Part shown: piece after piece, positions 13,001 through 26,985 of the stretch
Layout: each line of letters opens with the position of its first letter
How positions within the stretch are numbered: position 1 is the first letter of the stretch
NCBI GenBank assembly: GCA_039619475.1
Contig: CM077116.1
Coordinates: forward strand, 277,775,258-277,839,257
DNA length: 64,000 bases
From: Icerya purchasi
Taxonomy: Eukaryota; Arthropoda; Insecta; Hemiptera; Monophlebidae
Reading direction: 5' to 3'
Notes under the pieces: model-generated
Seen by the model: the letters and a program-made list of their open reading frames with translations, nothing else
Told to the model about the DNA's origin: nothing
Databases searched by the model: none
Translations under genes and position numbers: made by a program

Positions 13001-14899
13001 TATTGAAAGTTTTTGCCTTTTTCAAAAATCGGTTTTTAATCCCTCTTCACTTAAAACTATATATATATATATTTACACAATCAACTGTATTAGCCGGTTT
13101 TTAAGTTAAACGTCAGTTATTGACGGAGGATTCGAAGGTGTCATTCAAAAATGATTTGATCGATGCTTAATACGAGTATAATACTCTAGTTGATTAAAAG
13201 TGGCCTCGCGTATTGCGATGTAAGCAATTTAAAAAGTTCACTTTTTGATCGCTCGAATCGAAACACGGTGGTTTAATGTATTAGTTACTTTTAACATGAT
13301 AATGGTAATGAATTTTTAATTTTTATCATATTTGTAAATCTCGCGTGTAATCGAAAAATATCGAAAACTGCGCAGCAGCGTTGCATCGTATAATTATTAC
13401 ACTTTTAATTTATTTAAATGTTCCAAAATACCTCGACTAAACGCCGATATAGATATAATGCTAATTTTATGATATTTATCACTTGAAAATCGGGTAATGA
13501 GGGACTTTGTCCTTTTTCGAAGTGAGACTATTCAGCGTGACCGTTTCAGTGCTAGCGCGAGTGATTTAGCTTCGATAAAAAAAAACATACATATAAAAAA
13601 AAGTCGAAAGTTTAAAAAATCAACAATAATCTAAATTAGTGAAAAGCCAAAAACGAATTGTTAAAAATATTATTATAAACTGGTGCTGCCAATTAGTTCA
13701 TATTTATGTAACAAAAACATGTTCGAGAGTTCATATATTAAGAAATTATTATTTACTTTATTTTTAAAATTTTTCAATATTTTTAATCCGGTTTGTAAGA
13801 AGAAGCACATAAAACTGACCCTAAAATAACAAACATCTAGATAGCAAAACATTGTAATTAAACTCGAAAAAGTATGTTCATATAATTAATAATTTAGATA
13901 GAAGAAAAAGTAGAAAGAGACAGTAATCGTCATTTCCATCTTGTTACATTTGCCTAAAAAAAAAAAGCTTGACATTATTCACCTCCAACTACTCTACTCA
14001 AAATTTATTAATACCACATGCCCATGTATATGTTTATATAGGTGCTTCATTGTTGGGAACAGCTGATTAATTAATTTTGACCTGTAAATCGCTTTCTTAA
14101 TTTTCAAGTCGGGTCATTGTTTTCCTTGATCGTTAACAAAAGTAGTGGTCAGTTACGAGGATGGTTGAAAGATTTTGCTTTTAATTTGTATTACCAACTA
14201 TTTAAATAATTTCCATAATGGATTATAAGATAATAATAGGCACGTATAACTCTCTATGTACAAAAATCGTTTACTAAACTAAATTCGTGTTTATTTTTCT
14301 TCATTTAAACAACTTATAAATAATAATAATAATAAAAAAAAAAATTTTTTACGCACTGTTACGTTAAAATTTAATAAGCAATTTAGGCGATAGTCATGTA
14401 TCCTTTTGTGATGGGAAAAAATATCGGCATGTATCATTCATTCTTTTTTTTTTTTTTTTGTATATATTTCGACTAAAATAGTACGGCAAGTTTTCCGGGG
14501 ATAAATTTACACCTATTTCTCAGTATCTAGCCTGTCGATAGCTGAATAAAAGTCGCCGTTGTATTGCTTAAACAGTTCATTTATGCCTTCGGAAATTTTT
14601 CTTTCGAGCCTTTCGGCGACGGTAGAATTTTAGCAAGCGAAAGCAGTGTAAGCAGCAATCTAAAAAATTCCTAGCCGAAGCAGTACACTATGCGGCAAAT
14701 GTTTTCCGGTGTATGGATCGGAAGCGGTAAAGCGAATAAATCAAAAATGACCGGTCACTTCATGATATCCAACGCAATCATAACGGTGCTCATAGAAAAA
14801 GTAAACAAACTTCATGGCTGATCAGCTTAAAAATGAATAGCTAAGAAAAAAAGAGCATTATCGCGATATTCGGCCTTGAAGCTGTTATTGATTCGGCCT
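10041..14899. other. Intergenic DNA, no gene recognised
   Basis: AT-rich sequence with many homopolymers. Short open frames such as 10624-10911 and 12292-12501 show no family resemblance and no conserved copy elsewhere in the window. Confidence 0.55.
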
Positions 14900-15630
14900 T
14901 TTCCTGTTCTTTTTGAAATTGTCTAAATTATTCCGAATAATCTTTTAATAATCTCCTGGCTTTTCTTTCTCACCGATGTCTGCTACTATCTAAAATATTC
15001 CGTTTTCTTTATTGTCTTTATTTTCTCTTCGCCCGCTGCTAGTCCTTACTATATAAAATTCCCAGTGTCCTGGACGCCGTCTGTCTCCTCTGCTTTCCTT
15101 TCTCTGTCGACCATGTAATTCTCATTCTGATTCGTAATCTCTTCCTTTCTCACTCTGCCCAAATTGATCTCTTACGGGGATATTTGTACACTGAGATCAA
15201 ATGCATTGACTCGGTCGGATCTGCTAGCTCCTTTATTTTCTTCTTTCGATAGATTTCTTAGCGTATTTGCATCCCGCATTATTGCTTTTCTCTCTGCTCA
15301 TTCGAAATTACGCTGTACAACTGTTATTCCTCTTCATTCTGTTCTCGCATATCCTTTTACTTTTCGCTGTATGTGTAATGCTGATTGCATCTTATTTGGA
15401 TGCTCTTAAGTCGTTGATGAGCATGCTCTCCCCCCAGCGCTTTTATTAATTCGTCCCTTTACATTTTCTGCAGTGCCATCCTCTTCATTCCGCCTCCTTC
15501 AGTTACTGTAGTCCTTGTACTCTATTCGTTGCGTAAAGATCTGCTTTCTCGCCTTTTTTTAATTTTTAGGCTAATATCCACATCAACAACCTTCCGAGGG
15601 GGAAAAAAAAAAGAAAAAAAACAACAAAAA
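14900..15630 (+). pseudogene. Non-LTR retrotransposon 3' tail, same kind as 6470-7440
   Basis: Pyrimidine-rich and unusually poor in open adenine runs, like the fragment at 6470-7440. Near 15370-15410 it encodes CNADCILFGCS, closely parallel to CDADHILFEYS of the first fragment, which is the Cys/His segment near the end of such pol proteins. It ends in an A-rich tract at about 15601-15631. No reverse transcriptase or RNase H core is recognisable. I take it as a second, more decayed copy of the same or a related family. Confidence 0.5.
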
Positions 15631-15984
15631 CTATAGAGAAAACAGTTTTTCTTTTACTTATCTTCTAACTTGCAGAACGTTTGTCCGCTTTTAATATAGT
15701 AATTAATGTATGCGAAGAGATTGTAAGAATCTTCATAAACCAGTCGATTATATTTTTTTCTGATGTCCGATCAAGTCTCCTTTACATTTTCTGAAAATTT
15801 TCTCTTCTATATTTAAATTTACATTTTCCTACTTTGTATATAGGTCTTTCTTCTAATATTCTTTCTTCTTTCTTTTCTTTCTTTATTTATCGTTCCTGTT
15901 TTAATTTTCTTTATTTCATTTGAAATCGAATTAGATTTTACGTGATTTTAGTTTACCTATTTTGGCGGGACAATGTGTAATTCA

Positions 15985-16210
15985 CGAACTATAGCCTAGT
16001 TGCTAGAGCGTTTGGCTTCCGTTGCGAAAGTCTCGAGTTCGAACGCAGAAAATAATTAAAATAACTGCTAATGGTCACATGACAGGGAATGGAAAACCAC
16101 CACACGTATACACCATCATATGCGCTCTAGTTAGTATACAGAATACACTTGGGGGGCTGCATTTGTATATCGATAAATCAAACATTTGCAATCAATGCCA
16201 AGTGTAGTTT
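15985..16210 (+). mobile_element. tRNA-like SINE candidate
   Basis: A tRNA-like head is visible. It has a box A-like TAGCCTAGTTG at 15992-16002 followed by CTAGAGCG, and a box B-like AGTTCGAACGC at 16036-16046. The spacing is that of an RNA polymerase III internal promoter. Downstream is a non-tRNA body of about 150 bp. The tRNA cloverleaf is imperfect and I see no CCA or proper acceptor stem, so a functional tRNA gene is unlikely. The 3' boundary is a guess. Confidence 0.45.
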
Positions 16211-18234
16211 CGCGTTTACACTCGCGTTGTATGTAACAATTGCCATGAGCATTATTTGTATCTGTACAGTTAGGATGTACAAAGAGAGGTAGTCACGACA
16301 CTCCGCCGCGAGCAATACGAAAAGAAAGCCTCTGATGTGTATTTCTTTTATTCGATACCAGCGTACTTATTGCGCTGCCCGTATTTTATAATGCATTAAA
16401 TTTTACAGTACAAGAATGACACACAAAAAAAAAAAAAGGTAATTTAGCAATAATTAAAAGTTAACGTATGTATATATTTTCCTTCACACTTTACGCAGAG
16501 GCTTAGGACTGGCAACTGACTGATGCTGAGTTAACATATTTAAAAACTTAAAATTAATTTCTGTTCTTTATTGAATAGCCTACTTTCCGTTTAGATTATC
16601 TCTCCCATTTCCACTATTTCTCGTTTGTCACGGGTCTGTTCACGAATAAGGCATCTTCAAGAGTAGCCTCGTTGCTGCAAATGTATCAACAATTTCATAC
16701 TGATAAACTTCATCTTGGTTATTTATAACAGCACTGTTCCGTTCGAACACTGTCATATCGTATCTATTGTTTGTGCACTTACATTCGTAACAAACTTAAT
16801 AGAATTACAACGTTCTTAATGTGGGCATTTTATTTTTGAAAGCCGTAGTATAGGATAAATCAATCTGTACTAATATGTGTTAGTTCCCCGCTGACATTAA
16901 TACACGTGTAAGTGCTCCATTTTCTATACTCTTTTTGATACAATGGATATATGGATATCTTGTCCTGTTCTTATCGTTTGAAAAATTTCACTTCTTTTTC
17001 GAAAAGTAATAGATAAACTTTATACGTAAAATTTAAACGGAAATGGTTCGCTAAATTAATTTGTTCGATGATTCCACAAATACAAAGCGATTTTGTTTTG
17101 TTTACGATATTATAAAACTCGAAAATTATTTAATTTTATAATAAAAACTTGTTAAACTATTTAAATTAAACTTCGTTAACATCAGAAAAATGGACGGTTT
17201 TCATATATTTAGTGATTTTATTTTATTTTTAAGCATATTGATATTTTAATGAAATACTTTTGCGATCGTTAGATTATTTTAATTTCGAAATAAAAATAAT
17301 CAAAAATTGAAATAATTTTTAATATTTGAGATTTTTAGTATTTTCCCTGGAGTGTAGTTACAATTTTAGACACGTATAAACGAATAAAAAATTTCGAAGA
17401 TTAGTTTTAAATAATTAAATTAAATCGCGAACAAAATGGACCTTTATCTTGCTAATAACCCTTGACATGTAAAGAACTTATATACCAAATTTCACGTTTT
17501 ACATTCTCCGGGCATGGCGTTATCCGGGTGACATGTTTTATTGTTTTCTACGGTTGGGTGTATAATATATCAATTTTATCCGATCTCTTTATAGTTTAGT
17601 AAAGTTTTTAATTATGTATGTAGCTACGTACGTGGTTATATTTTTATTATACATTTTAATTATCTGGCATTCATTTTTTTGCCCAATTAACGAAACTGTT
17701 TTGTCTTGTTTTATTTTGTTTTTTCTTTTTGACGGAAGGGGGGACTTGCAAGATTCGATTGTTAAAAAATGTTTATTGTTTTAGCAATTTTATTTGTTAA
17801 ACAGTTATGCGATTTTTTTTTAACAAACAAAAAAAACTTATTATATTATAAATCGTACAATACGAAGTATTGAAAATATAAAATGAGAAAATCGTCGGAA
17901 AATAATAATTTAACCTACGTACATAATGTTGTTGTGTATTAGTTTTATATTCTTTTTCTGGTAGGGGACAACTCTAAACATTTGAATTCGAAACTTTGCA
18001 TGCTCAGCTGTCACTTTACGAAAGCAAGCAATTAATATTCATTAGAAGGAACACCGTTGAAATTAACGTCAAATTAAGGCGGCATTGTGTATTTTTTTTG
18101 TAACGCGTGAATGAATAAATCGGTGACAATCGTAATTTTGAAATATCGATGTTTTCCCGTAACACGAGGTAGATGAAGCTTAAAGTTTGTACATCGCGTC
18201 ATCCGCTTCGTATTTATTGATGGCCTAAGCGCAC

Positions 18235-18287
<53 letters not shown>

Positions 18288-20053
18288 TTCGTGAATATGT
18301 AACTAAATAATTAGTACTCGTGTATTTTTCCTTCTTCACTTATCCTCGTAGCGTGTTTATTAGTAAAACACTGTGTTTGTTCTGATAATATTACCTTGTA
18401 ATAAATTATATGCAAAATTTAGTAAAGCCCCCCGCAGTTAACAAACTATCGTTCGATTGACTGATGCAAAAAACGTTTCGGAGGCATTTTTCTGTTAAAA
18501 AGCTCATAATCAATGGTGTTTTTTGTAAAAATTTTGTGTCGCGATACACGCGTGTTGTATGTAAATATCATTCTACAATATAAAAATATAACATTTACTA
18601 AATAAATCTCTTACATTTACTTAACTATAATAATGTAATTACCAAATGCGGATAGTAGTATGAAGAACGGTAACTTTACGGCCTTTTTTTTTTTTTTCTT
18701 AAATTAAGCAATTAAACGCGTGTATTGTAATTAAATAAATCGTCAGTTTCACCCTCGTAGCGAATCTAAAATACTTTGAAATCGCGTTATTTTACATGTT
18801 TGGGAGTTATAATGAAAATAATTATTCCGTGTAATTGTGACATGTTTAACAATTTTAAAAGTTCAAACGAAAAAACACAAAAAAAAAATAAAAAGTATTT
18901 AAGAAAATTAAGCCAAAATTCTTGAAACTAATATAACTTTGTTAAATACACACGTATATAACGATAGAAAATTAACTAAAATACAGTTATCGAATTATTT
19001 TAGAAAGAAAAAAAAAAGGTATTAACAAATTGGTGTCATATTTTTCGGATTATTGCAGAACTTAACTTTTTTTGTACATACTGTTGCAGCAGAAGGAAAA
19101 ATGAAAAAAAAGTCCACGAAAGTCTAGTTATTCCGAATGTTTTAATGTGTTCTATTAAACTGCGTTATAAAATAAAGGTTAGCGCCACCGCTATTTTAAT
19201 TCGAGCGTAATGAGAAAGAAAAGGAATTAACAAATTAATTATTAAACAGCTTTCATTTTGCCGGAAAATAAAATACTAAAAAAAAAAAAATTAATTAAAT
19301 AATAATTTTACCCCTTGGCAATTTTATTTAATTTACCTTTAAATTTTCATTTTAAAGTTTATAGAGCCGAATGAACAAGCTTATTTTCAGATTTAACAAA
19401 ATATTTATATTTCGCTCTTTCGCTATACCGTATTTAAATTAACGCGTCTTTTTCCTTTTTTTTTTTTTTTTTTTCAAAACAAAGTATTTAAAGAAACTGA
19501 AGATCCCGTAAAATTTCTTTTTTACCGACTTCGAAAATGAAGAAAGCCTATAATATATTCGTCGTATAGGTTTTTTTATGTTTCTTCGCGCGTAACCTGT
19601 GTTCATGTGGACCGATTCCAATGATACTCTTTGTTCATTGGAAAGTGTACCATTCAGCGGTAGTACCATGCGAGGGTATATCGTTGATTATTATTGGTAA
19701 ACACAAATACACTCGGTAGTTATCAAAAAATTAAGAAAAAATGCGGTTCTTTTATATCATTTTTAATTATTAATACAACAGGCGCGATTGACTTATCAAT
19801 ATTAAGTATGGAAACGTAATTTTAAAAAATTAAAATATTATCACCGTTAATTAACACAGATAAATATAGATTTACTAATAAAGAAAACGAATTTCAAACC
19901 AACACAGCGTAAAGTAAAAAACTTGTCACTTTTAAAAAGGTTGATTTTTAGCGTAACAAAAAATTTTTAAGTATTAAGCCGAAAATTGTGGCGTAAAATG
20001 TTTTTTCTTAAAGCAAAATACCGATACTTGAAGATATTTACTGTTAAGAATTC
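16211..20053. other. Intergenic DNA, no gene recognised
   Basis: Very AT-rich. It contains a long TA microsatellite at 18236-18286 and many A/T homopolymers. I see no protein or RNA gene. Confidence 0.6.
18236..18286. repeat. TA microsatellite
   Basis: About 50 bases of uninterrupted AT dinucleotide. Confidence 0.95.
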
Positions 20054-20354
20054 AATAAAAATGCGCAAAACAGTAAAAAATAATTATTCGATAAGAAGAT
20101 AATATGCCTTATACAGTGAAGTATACCTTAAGGTCGTAATATTACGATTATTCTTAAACGCACTAAAACTTACTAGATTCGGCGCGGAAATCGCAATAAT
20201 AATTAAAAACTACCCCATTAAATTGTATCTAGATATTGTAATTTTAATTTGATGTCCTAAATAAGGTATGAATGTGGAATAAGAATTAATGATAATATCA
20301 TCTTAAGGTATGTATAATATACTTCGCTGTATTACTTTTTAGCGCATTTTTATT
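20054..20354. mobile_element. Possible MITE with 22-bp inverted repeats
   Basis: The ends AATAAAAATGCGC(A/T)AAA at 20054-20075 and, inverted, at 20333-20354 match at about 20 of 22 positions. A second, inner inverted block (CCTTAAG with GAAGTATA) lies at about 20112-20130 and 20302-20328. The element is about 300 bp, AT-rich and non-coding. No convincing target duplication was found, so the class is unassigned. Confidence 0.45.
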
Positions 20355-22156
20355 AAATTTAAACATTTTTTTATTGAAAATTCAACGGAATTTTTGTCGC
20401 TACAATTATTGGCGATATTCGACTAATTTGAAATTTATAATTTTCTCAAAATCGCATAGCGGTTTTGTATCGCTAAAGTATTCGAAATTTTAATGATTTT
20501 TCTGCCGATATTACTTTCATTCGTTGCATATCTGCTATTAATAAAATTGGTTTAAAATGAAAATATTTTAAAGGTGTTCGTAAATTAATTTTGGCGCCTT
20601 GCTATGAATGTGTTAAACATAATGACAATTAATATCAATATCAGCCTTCTACATACATAGTGCGGCTTCTATGTCGCATTCTAATTTATGTATAATATAG
20701 ATATTTTTAATTTTTCTCTGGGGCATATCTTTTTCCAATGACAACGATTACCATCTACAACATTTAAGGACTCTTCGAAATCAATGAGATACTAGAGTCC
20801 AAGTTTTCTTCCTCCTTTTTTAGACGAATTTTAATACTAAATAACTTTACCTCTTTCGTTCCCTTTTTTCTTCGTTCAATATTTTCAGAATAATTTAACA
20901 GACTTTTACGAACGTTTTGCCAGCAGTTGTGTTTTATTTCTCTTCTTTTACGGTAGGTCTCATAATTTACGTATTTTTCTCCGAAATTTAGGGCTTTGAA
21001 GGTTTTTAGCGACACTCTTCAATGTTCGTTCAAAGTTATTTCGAAGGTTCACTGGATATTGCAGTGTATTTTATTTACGTTTTTTGCACCGAATCTAACG
21101 ATGTAATTCTCGGAGCGCATGAAAACCACTTCGCTGAATTAGTTTTTTATACAGGGATTATTATAAATGACCGATTTAAAACTTCGATCCAAAATTAATT
21201 TTTCCATTATAAATTGTTATTATTTTTAAACAAAACTCTACACTACTCCTGAAATAATTTGTTGAATGTTCGCCGATAAAAAGTATTGTACGTTTTAAAT
21301 AAAGACACGATGCAGCCTATCCTTTCCAACAGCATACACTTCGCAACTCCAGATGCCCCACTGAATTCACTTGTTTTTAAATTTTTAACGTACAAAGATG
21401 ATCATTTTTATTATATTTGCGAGTTATTTATTTTCACATAGAGCCCACCACCTGGCGGGGTACACTGCTATGTAGATTTTAACCTTTTCTGGGTGCGGAA
21501 AATTTGCTGAAATACATAAAAAGAAAAGGTTTTAAAATGGTAAAGCTTAATAGAGTCCAGTTTTTTTCCTTTTAATTCAGCACGCAAAAGATTTCCACCC
21601 AAAAACGATAAGATGGTGGGGAGGGTTAGTTAGTACTGCTTGCTATTTCAACGAATTCATGCTCTCTGTTTTTTGCCGATGACATACCGATTTTCTTTTT
21701 GTTCCATACTCTTAATAAAATCCCGAAATGCTTGTCGAGTAAAAGTTTTACATTTTAAACTATAACGTTTTAAAGATGAGAAGAAAAGGTCTTATGTCGT
21801 GCACAATGCTTTGTTTTTCTCGTGTAAACGTTGTCATAAGACACCGCAGAGAGAATCGTTTAAGTAATACAAAAAGGGCACACGTAGAAGTTTTTTACGA
21901 GTTTGATTACAATATTTGAACTTCCTCCGAAAAAAAAAGAAAAAAAAATTCAAATTCGAAACTCGCGGGATTCTATTAATTGTGATTAAACTTGGGGTGG
22001 ACTTTTTTTTTTCTGTAACGTATCATTTGTGATATTTTTATTTCCTTTTTTTTTGGCGCGTTCTTGAAATATTTCACCGGCGTTTACCTAATTTTTCTCA
22101 TTCGCATCACAACTGGTGATACTTTTTCAACATAAGTAGTACTAAGTTTTAAATAA

Positions 22157-22240
22157 GTAAAGTAAGTCCCATATATCCTTGATAAAGTATCACGAATTGT
22201 AAAGTTAAGGTTCTTCACAGTGTGCTAAGTACAACAGCAT
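22157..22240. repeat. Dispersed repeat, copy 2
   Basis: Counterpart of 2151-2235 in the same orientation, diverged, of unknown family. Confidence 0.5.
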
Positions 22241-23665
22241 TAATGAGAAGTATGGGGGAGGGGGGGGAGTTCCTTTCTCTCGGCCGCTTTTACTTCTCCA
22301 GATTTCTTTGGTATAACCAATATTCGATTTCAGATTAGATATATACCCGGGAACGATCTGGATCTGAAACGAGTCAAGTCTCGATAACCTATGACACCTC
22401 TGGTTTAGTAGCTTAACCAGTTGTCGCCTTAATCGTGCATATGGCAGACATGCTGAATAAGAGGGATATTCCCGCCAGTGTGTCTTTTTCTCAAGTGAGA
22501 TAAATCATTTCAGTTCGATTTTTCACGATTTTATTTATCATTTTTTACTACGTCAGTTTTAAAAAGTACATGTATTTTTTTATTTTATTTTGCGGGAGGC
22601 TTACTTTATAAAATATTTCAGGTGTTAATGTTAGTTTCGAAATAGGCGCATTTTTTTTTTTTTTTTTTTTTTTTATCTGTGTTTATTTACTTAATCGCAA
22701 TGATTTTTTCAATCGCATTATTGTTTAGCCCATCGCACGTTAGAGAACGATCTTTCATTTTCAGTAGAACTGTAAACATTTTTCCTATGGTTGAACATTG
22801 ATTTATATAATAATTAATCTCGATTGTACGTTTACTTAGCTCGCAGGTCAGAAATGTCTACGGATGCGAGGTAAAAATACAGTTTTGTCGCCTTCCAAAC
22901 GATAATTTCTGTGCACGCCGTTATAACGTTCCCCTCGGTGCGGTAAATCAACATTAATAATGACGTCGATGAACTTAATTAATCGCCTGGGATGTAAAAT
23001 TATTTTTACAGCGGGCCAAAGACACTCGTATCATCATCCTTATGTTCCAACCGTGACCTACATTCTTTAAAATTCGAATTCGAGTTTTCAGTAAGAACGA
23101 TTTGACAGTGCATTTGTTATCATTCGATGCGGGGTTATCGATAAAATGAATAGCTCTCTATGCGATATCCAAATAAATGCAAATAGGTTATATTATAAGT
23201 ATGTACGTGTATGCATGTGTTGTAATTTTCTTCCGCACGTACTAATGAAACATTGTGCTGACATATAAATCGTCGTTTGTAAAAAGTACCAGATTGTATT
23301 GTTATCGCAAATGGCATTTTTCTTTTTTACATTTATTTTACTGACCTGAATTTTCTATTTATATATCAAAATTATTAACCGCTATGAAACTGCAATCGAA
23401 TTTTTTACGTTTATTTTCCTTCTAAATATTATTCTGTCTTTTTAATTTCAGTGTTAGTCTAAATGAACTTTACGAATTTTTTTGGAAATTCGAGCGAAAA
23501 ATAAATAGCGAAAAAATGTTCATTCGAGTTTATGTTGGGGGGATGTCCCCATAAGACCGTTTACGAAATAATTCAGAGACCCGCGTGTAAAGTTTTAGGA
23601 GAACGTTAAAAATTTCTCGTTTAATTAACTTTAAAAGTTACATAAAATATGTTTTTATATATATA

Positions 23666-23706
23666 TTAAATTAAATTAAATTAAATTAAATTAAATTAAA
23701 TTAAAT
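23666..23706. repeat. TTAAA pentanucleotide microsatellite
   Basis: Eight consecutive five-base units without interruption. Confidence 0.95.
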
Positions 23707-26219
23707 ATCGATACTTATCACAATCAGAGGTGGAAAATAATTCGGTCGTCTAATATTTGATCGTTATTGCTGTTACTTTTCTAGCGAGTGTATTGAAAAA
23801 ATTAAACTAGGGGAGAAAAATTATTACTTCATTTATATATTAATTTAGCGTAAGTTTCGATGGTGTTTAATTTTGCAGCTACCCGTCTTTGAAACGTCAT
23901 AATCGAACGCTTTTTCATGACGCTCCTGTGTTTTCTGTTTGTCTAGTAAGCCTAAGAACGCTATTCTATGTTAAGAAACGCGGCTCTCTCTGCGACTTCA
24001 CGACATTCTTGAAAAACACGTATTTGTACGAGTACAAGCAATGTTCTCCGCAAAAACTTCGAAATCGTAACCGCTTGTGCGTACTCGGTCCATCGTCAGA
24101 ATTACTTATTTTAGTCTGTTCCTTTTCCAACTGGTTAACTGTTTTTCTTCAACCGTTAACCCTACATCCTTTAGCCTCTCCACCTATTGCTACACCGATC
24201 GTTGTTATTCTTTCTGACAGTAGTCCTCTTTAAATACTATCCCTTTATTTGTGGCCAGTAGCAATCTCCTTAAACACTTTGATCTATTAGCCCCATTCAG
24301 ATTGACCCGATAAAATAATTTTCCTTATTGTAATTATTCGCGTAATGCGTAGAATTTTTTTTTAGATGTTTTAAATTATCGCGCGATTTTTCGAAAATGT
24401 TCTAACTACAGAACTTTTTGTATTTAGACGAGACTAAACTGTGCACATATGTCTCTTTGGTTTTTTATCATTCTAATTGGTGTAGATATTTCAATGTGCA
24501 AGAGCTTGCGAGCTAAATTTTTCCCCCAAATACTAACTGTGATAGCTAACAACCGATATAAGACAACGAACGTATGTTAGAGTGATTTTGAGAAAATTAA
24601 ATTTTTGACAATTTTTCAACAATTGAACAGTCGCGTACATTTCACGATTGTCCGACGAACAAATATAACTTTAAATCAAACATGTAGTACCACGTTATTA
24701 TAAAAACTTGTGTTCGCCCATTGGTTGAAATTTTACCGTAATTATTATTAAAAATTCGAGAAAAACATATATGAATTTGCATATTTCCAAAAAAAAAAAA
24801 AAAATTTGCTACTCTTATACATTCGCATATCTGAGAACGTATACTTTTATGTGTACTTACAATACAAAACGGTTCAGTGCCATTATAATTGAAGAAAAAG
24901 TGAATTTAATAAAATGACATTAAACCACAATTTAAAAACCCTCATTTATTGATATTTAATGTCACCGTATGATTTAGTGCACTGCAAAGAAACTAATAAA
25001 GATCATTAAGAAAAATTAGAATATTTTAATAAGAACACATTTACTGGCTATATCGATTTCATTTTTCATTTTTTGTATTAATTTTTTTTTTTTTTTAAAA
25101 TGAGGAAAACAAAAATAACTGTTTGCAAAATTTTTTTCACTGATAACACTAAAGATTGTCTAGGACTACTGAACAAAAAAAAAAAAAAAAAAAAAGAAAA
25201 AGAAAATCGGTTAATAAACAGAGAAGAAAAAGTTACTGAACTGTTTTTTGAATATTAACGTTTCCGACGTAATTGATCTTCACAGTCTCGTCATAAATGC
25301 TGTTACACCTGCTCTTTCAAATAAATCAAGAATGAAGGCTTTTTTTTTTTTTTTTTTTAATTATCTTCAGGTGCTTTTTTTTTTTTACAAAAATGAATCT
25401 GAGTAACGCCGTTGTAAGCCACGTCCTGCTACGACAATGGATAGAGAGTAGCCTTTTTGCAGTCGCGGACTTCTAGTGCAAATTTTGTCACTCGGATCAC
25501 TATACTTCTCCTTTTTTACTAATAAACAAAGTCCTTTTTAACTCATCTTTTCCGTATGTTTTAACAGCTCCTTGGAATATTCTTTATGAATTTCTCGCAA
25601 TTTACGAGTTAATTTGTATACACTTCTAAAATGCAAGTACGTAGCAACTAGACTGTCCGGAGGGGGCTTCATTTACTTCGCTAAAATCTAATTGCGACAA
25701 ATTTGGTAACTCGGACGGTGAATGAACGATCATTTCCTAACCGATTGACTACGTCATCATAGTAGAATGCGCGAATGGCCGGTTAATTCCGATACATAGT
25801 CTAACAGCTGCAGTATAATTTTTACAAACTTGCGCTAATGTAAACGATTGCCAAGCAATGATTGTACTAGAGTTCAAACTGTCCGAACTATACCTCCGTA
25901 TAGTGCGGCGACATTTTATACTGCCAAATTGTTCTCTGTATATATTAACAAATGTACGTGACAGAATTATTCGCGAGACTGCGTAGAAAAAAAATAATTT
26001 CAAGATAGTAGACCATTATTCGCAGAGCACTTTAGAATAGTGCCTTGATGGCAGTATGATGAACCCTTATTTTGCATAGGTGACACAACTTTTCGGACGT
26101 CATGATGAAACCGAAGGGTGCCAATTCTGTTGGCAAGTGAGCCAAGTTGGTTAAAAAGGAAAGGTCGTGCCACGATAAACATCTATGTATTACGTTGCAA
26201 CCGCATCAAAACTAGTCAA

Positions 26220-26985
26220 CGTTAATCTTGGTAGAAGAGTACCTTAGTACGACTATTCATTCAACACTGCTGACAAAATGCATACTGTCCAACGAGGTAC
26301 AGCCTAAAATTAAAAAGCCGGTATTAAGCTCTAGGAAGACCTGCGAAATATCAAAAAAGTTCCCCCATAAAAGAATCCGTATGTTTACCTACACCTTTAA
26401 CGTCATTATGAAAACAGTTTACCGTCTTAGAAATTGAAAAAAATCGATCGTTCTTCTCCTGAAAGCGAATAAAAATCCTAATGGACTATCATTTTACAGA
26501 TCGATTAGCTCATTAAACATTTAGGTAAACGATATGAAAATGGAACTGATTTCAAAAAATTATTTAAATCGAAACTTATTAATAATTAAATATTAAATCT
26601 AATCCCCAATTTTCAATTTATTGAACAGATACATAAAATGGTGGTGAATCAAATCAACACAGCCCTTGAGGGGGAAAAGTATTGTTTCGCCGTTTTTCCG
26701 TATGGTTACCGGTGCGTTCGACAAAGTTTGTTACCAAGTTCTTTTATGCGAACTGACTTCACTTCTCCCTCCACCTATCTGATGTCCACTTAATTCTTAC
26801 CCGGACAGCCGTTCCTTTAGAGTCCATTGTAATGGTAATTATTGTTCCTCAACCACTCTTATCGATGCAGTTGTACCTTAGGATAGCGTCCTTGGACCCC
26901 TCCTCTGTTTTCTGTTCACCCGAGGTATTTTTATTTTTTATTTTTGTTTATTTATCAACAATGTCAATAGTATGTCACGTTTGAC
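26220..26985 (+). pseudogene. Non-LTR retrotransposon reverse transcriptase relic
   Basis: Fragments in all three frames follow the order of a jockey/CR1-type reverse transcriptase, the enzyme that copies element RNA into DNA at the target nick. About 26228-26437 is an open segment resembling the region before the polymerase core. About 26440-26520 has LLLKANKNPNGLSFYRSIS. About 26640-26720 has QINTALEGGKYCFAVF followed, after a frameshift, by AFDK-like sequence. About 26880-26925 has SVLGPLLCFLFT, the segment just before the catalytic Asp pair. The YADD-like motif itself is not readable. Several stops and frameshifts make it dead. It has no detectable ends. Confidence 0.7.

Larger units (their letters stand above)
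20355..26219. other. Intergenic DNA, no gene recognised
   Basis: AT-rich. It contains a TTAAA pentanucleotide array (23666-23706), the second copy of a dispersed repeat (22157-22240) and several long A or T runs. The longest open frame, 23889-24233, has no recognisable domain and may be a scrap of a retrotransposon, but I cannot show that. Confidence 0.5.

Noticed and set aside
15992..16046. Functional tRNA gene
   Set aside because: Box A and box B are present, but acceptor and anticodon stems do not pair well enough.
23889..24233. 114-codon frame
   Set aside because: No recognisable domain. A faint likeness to a retrotransposon endonuclease could not be made convincing in any frame.
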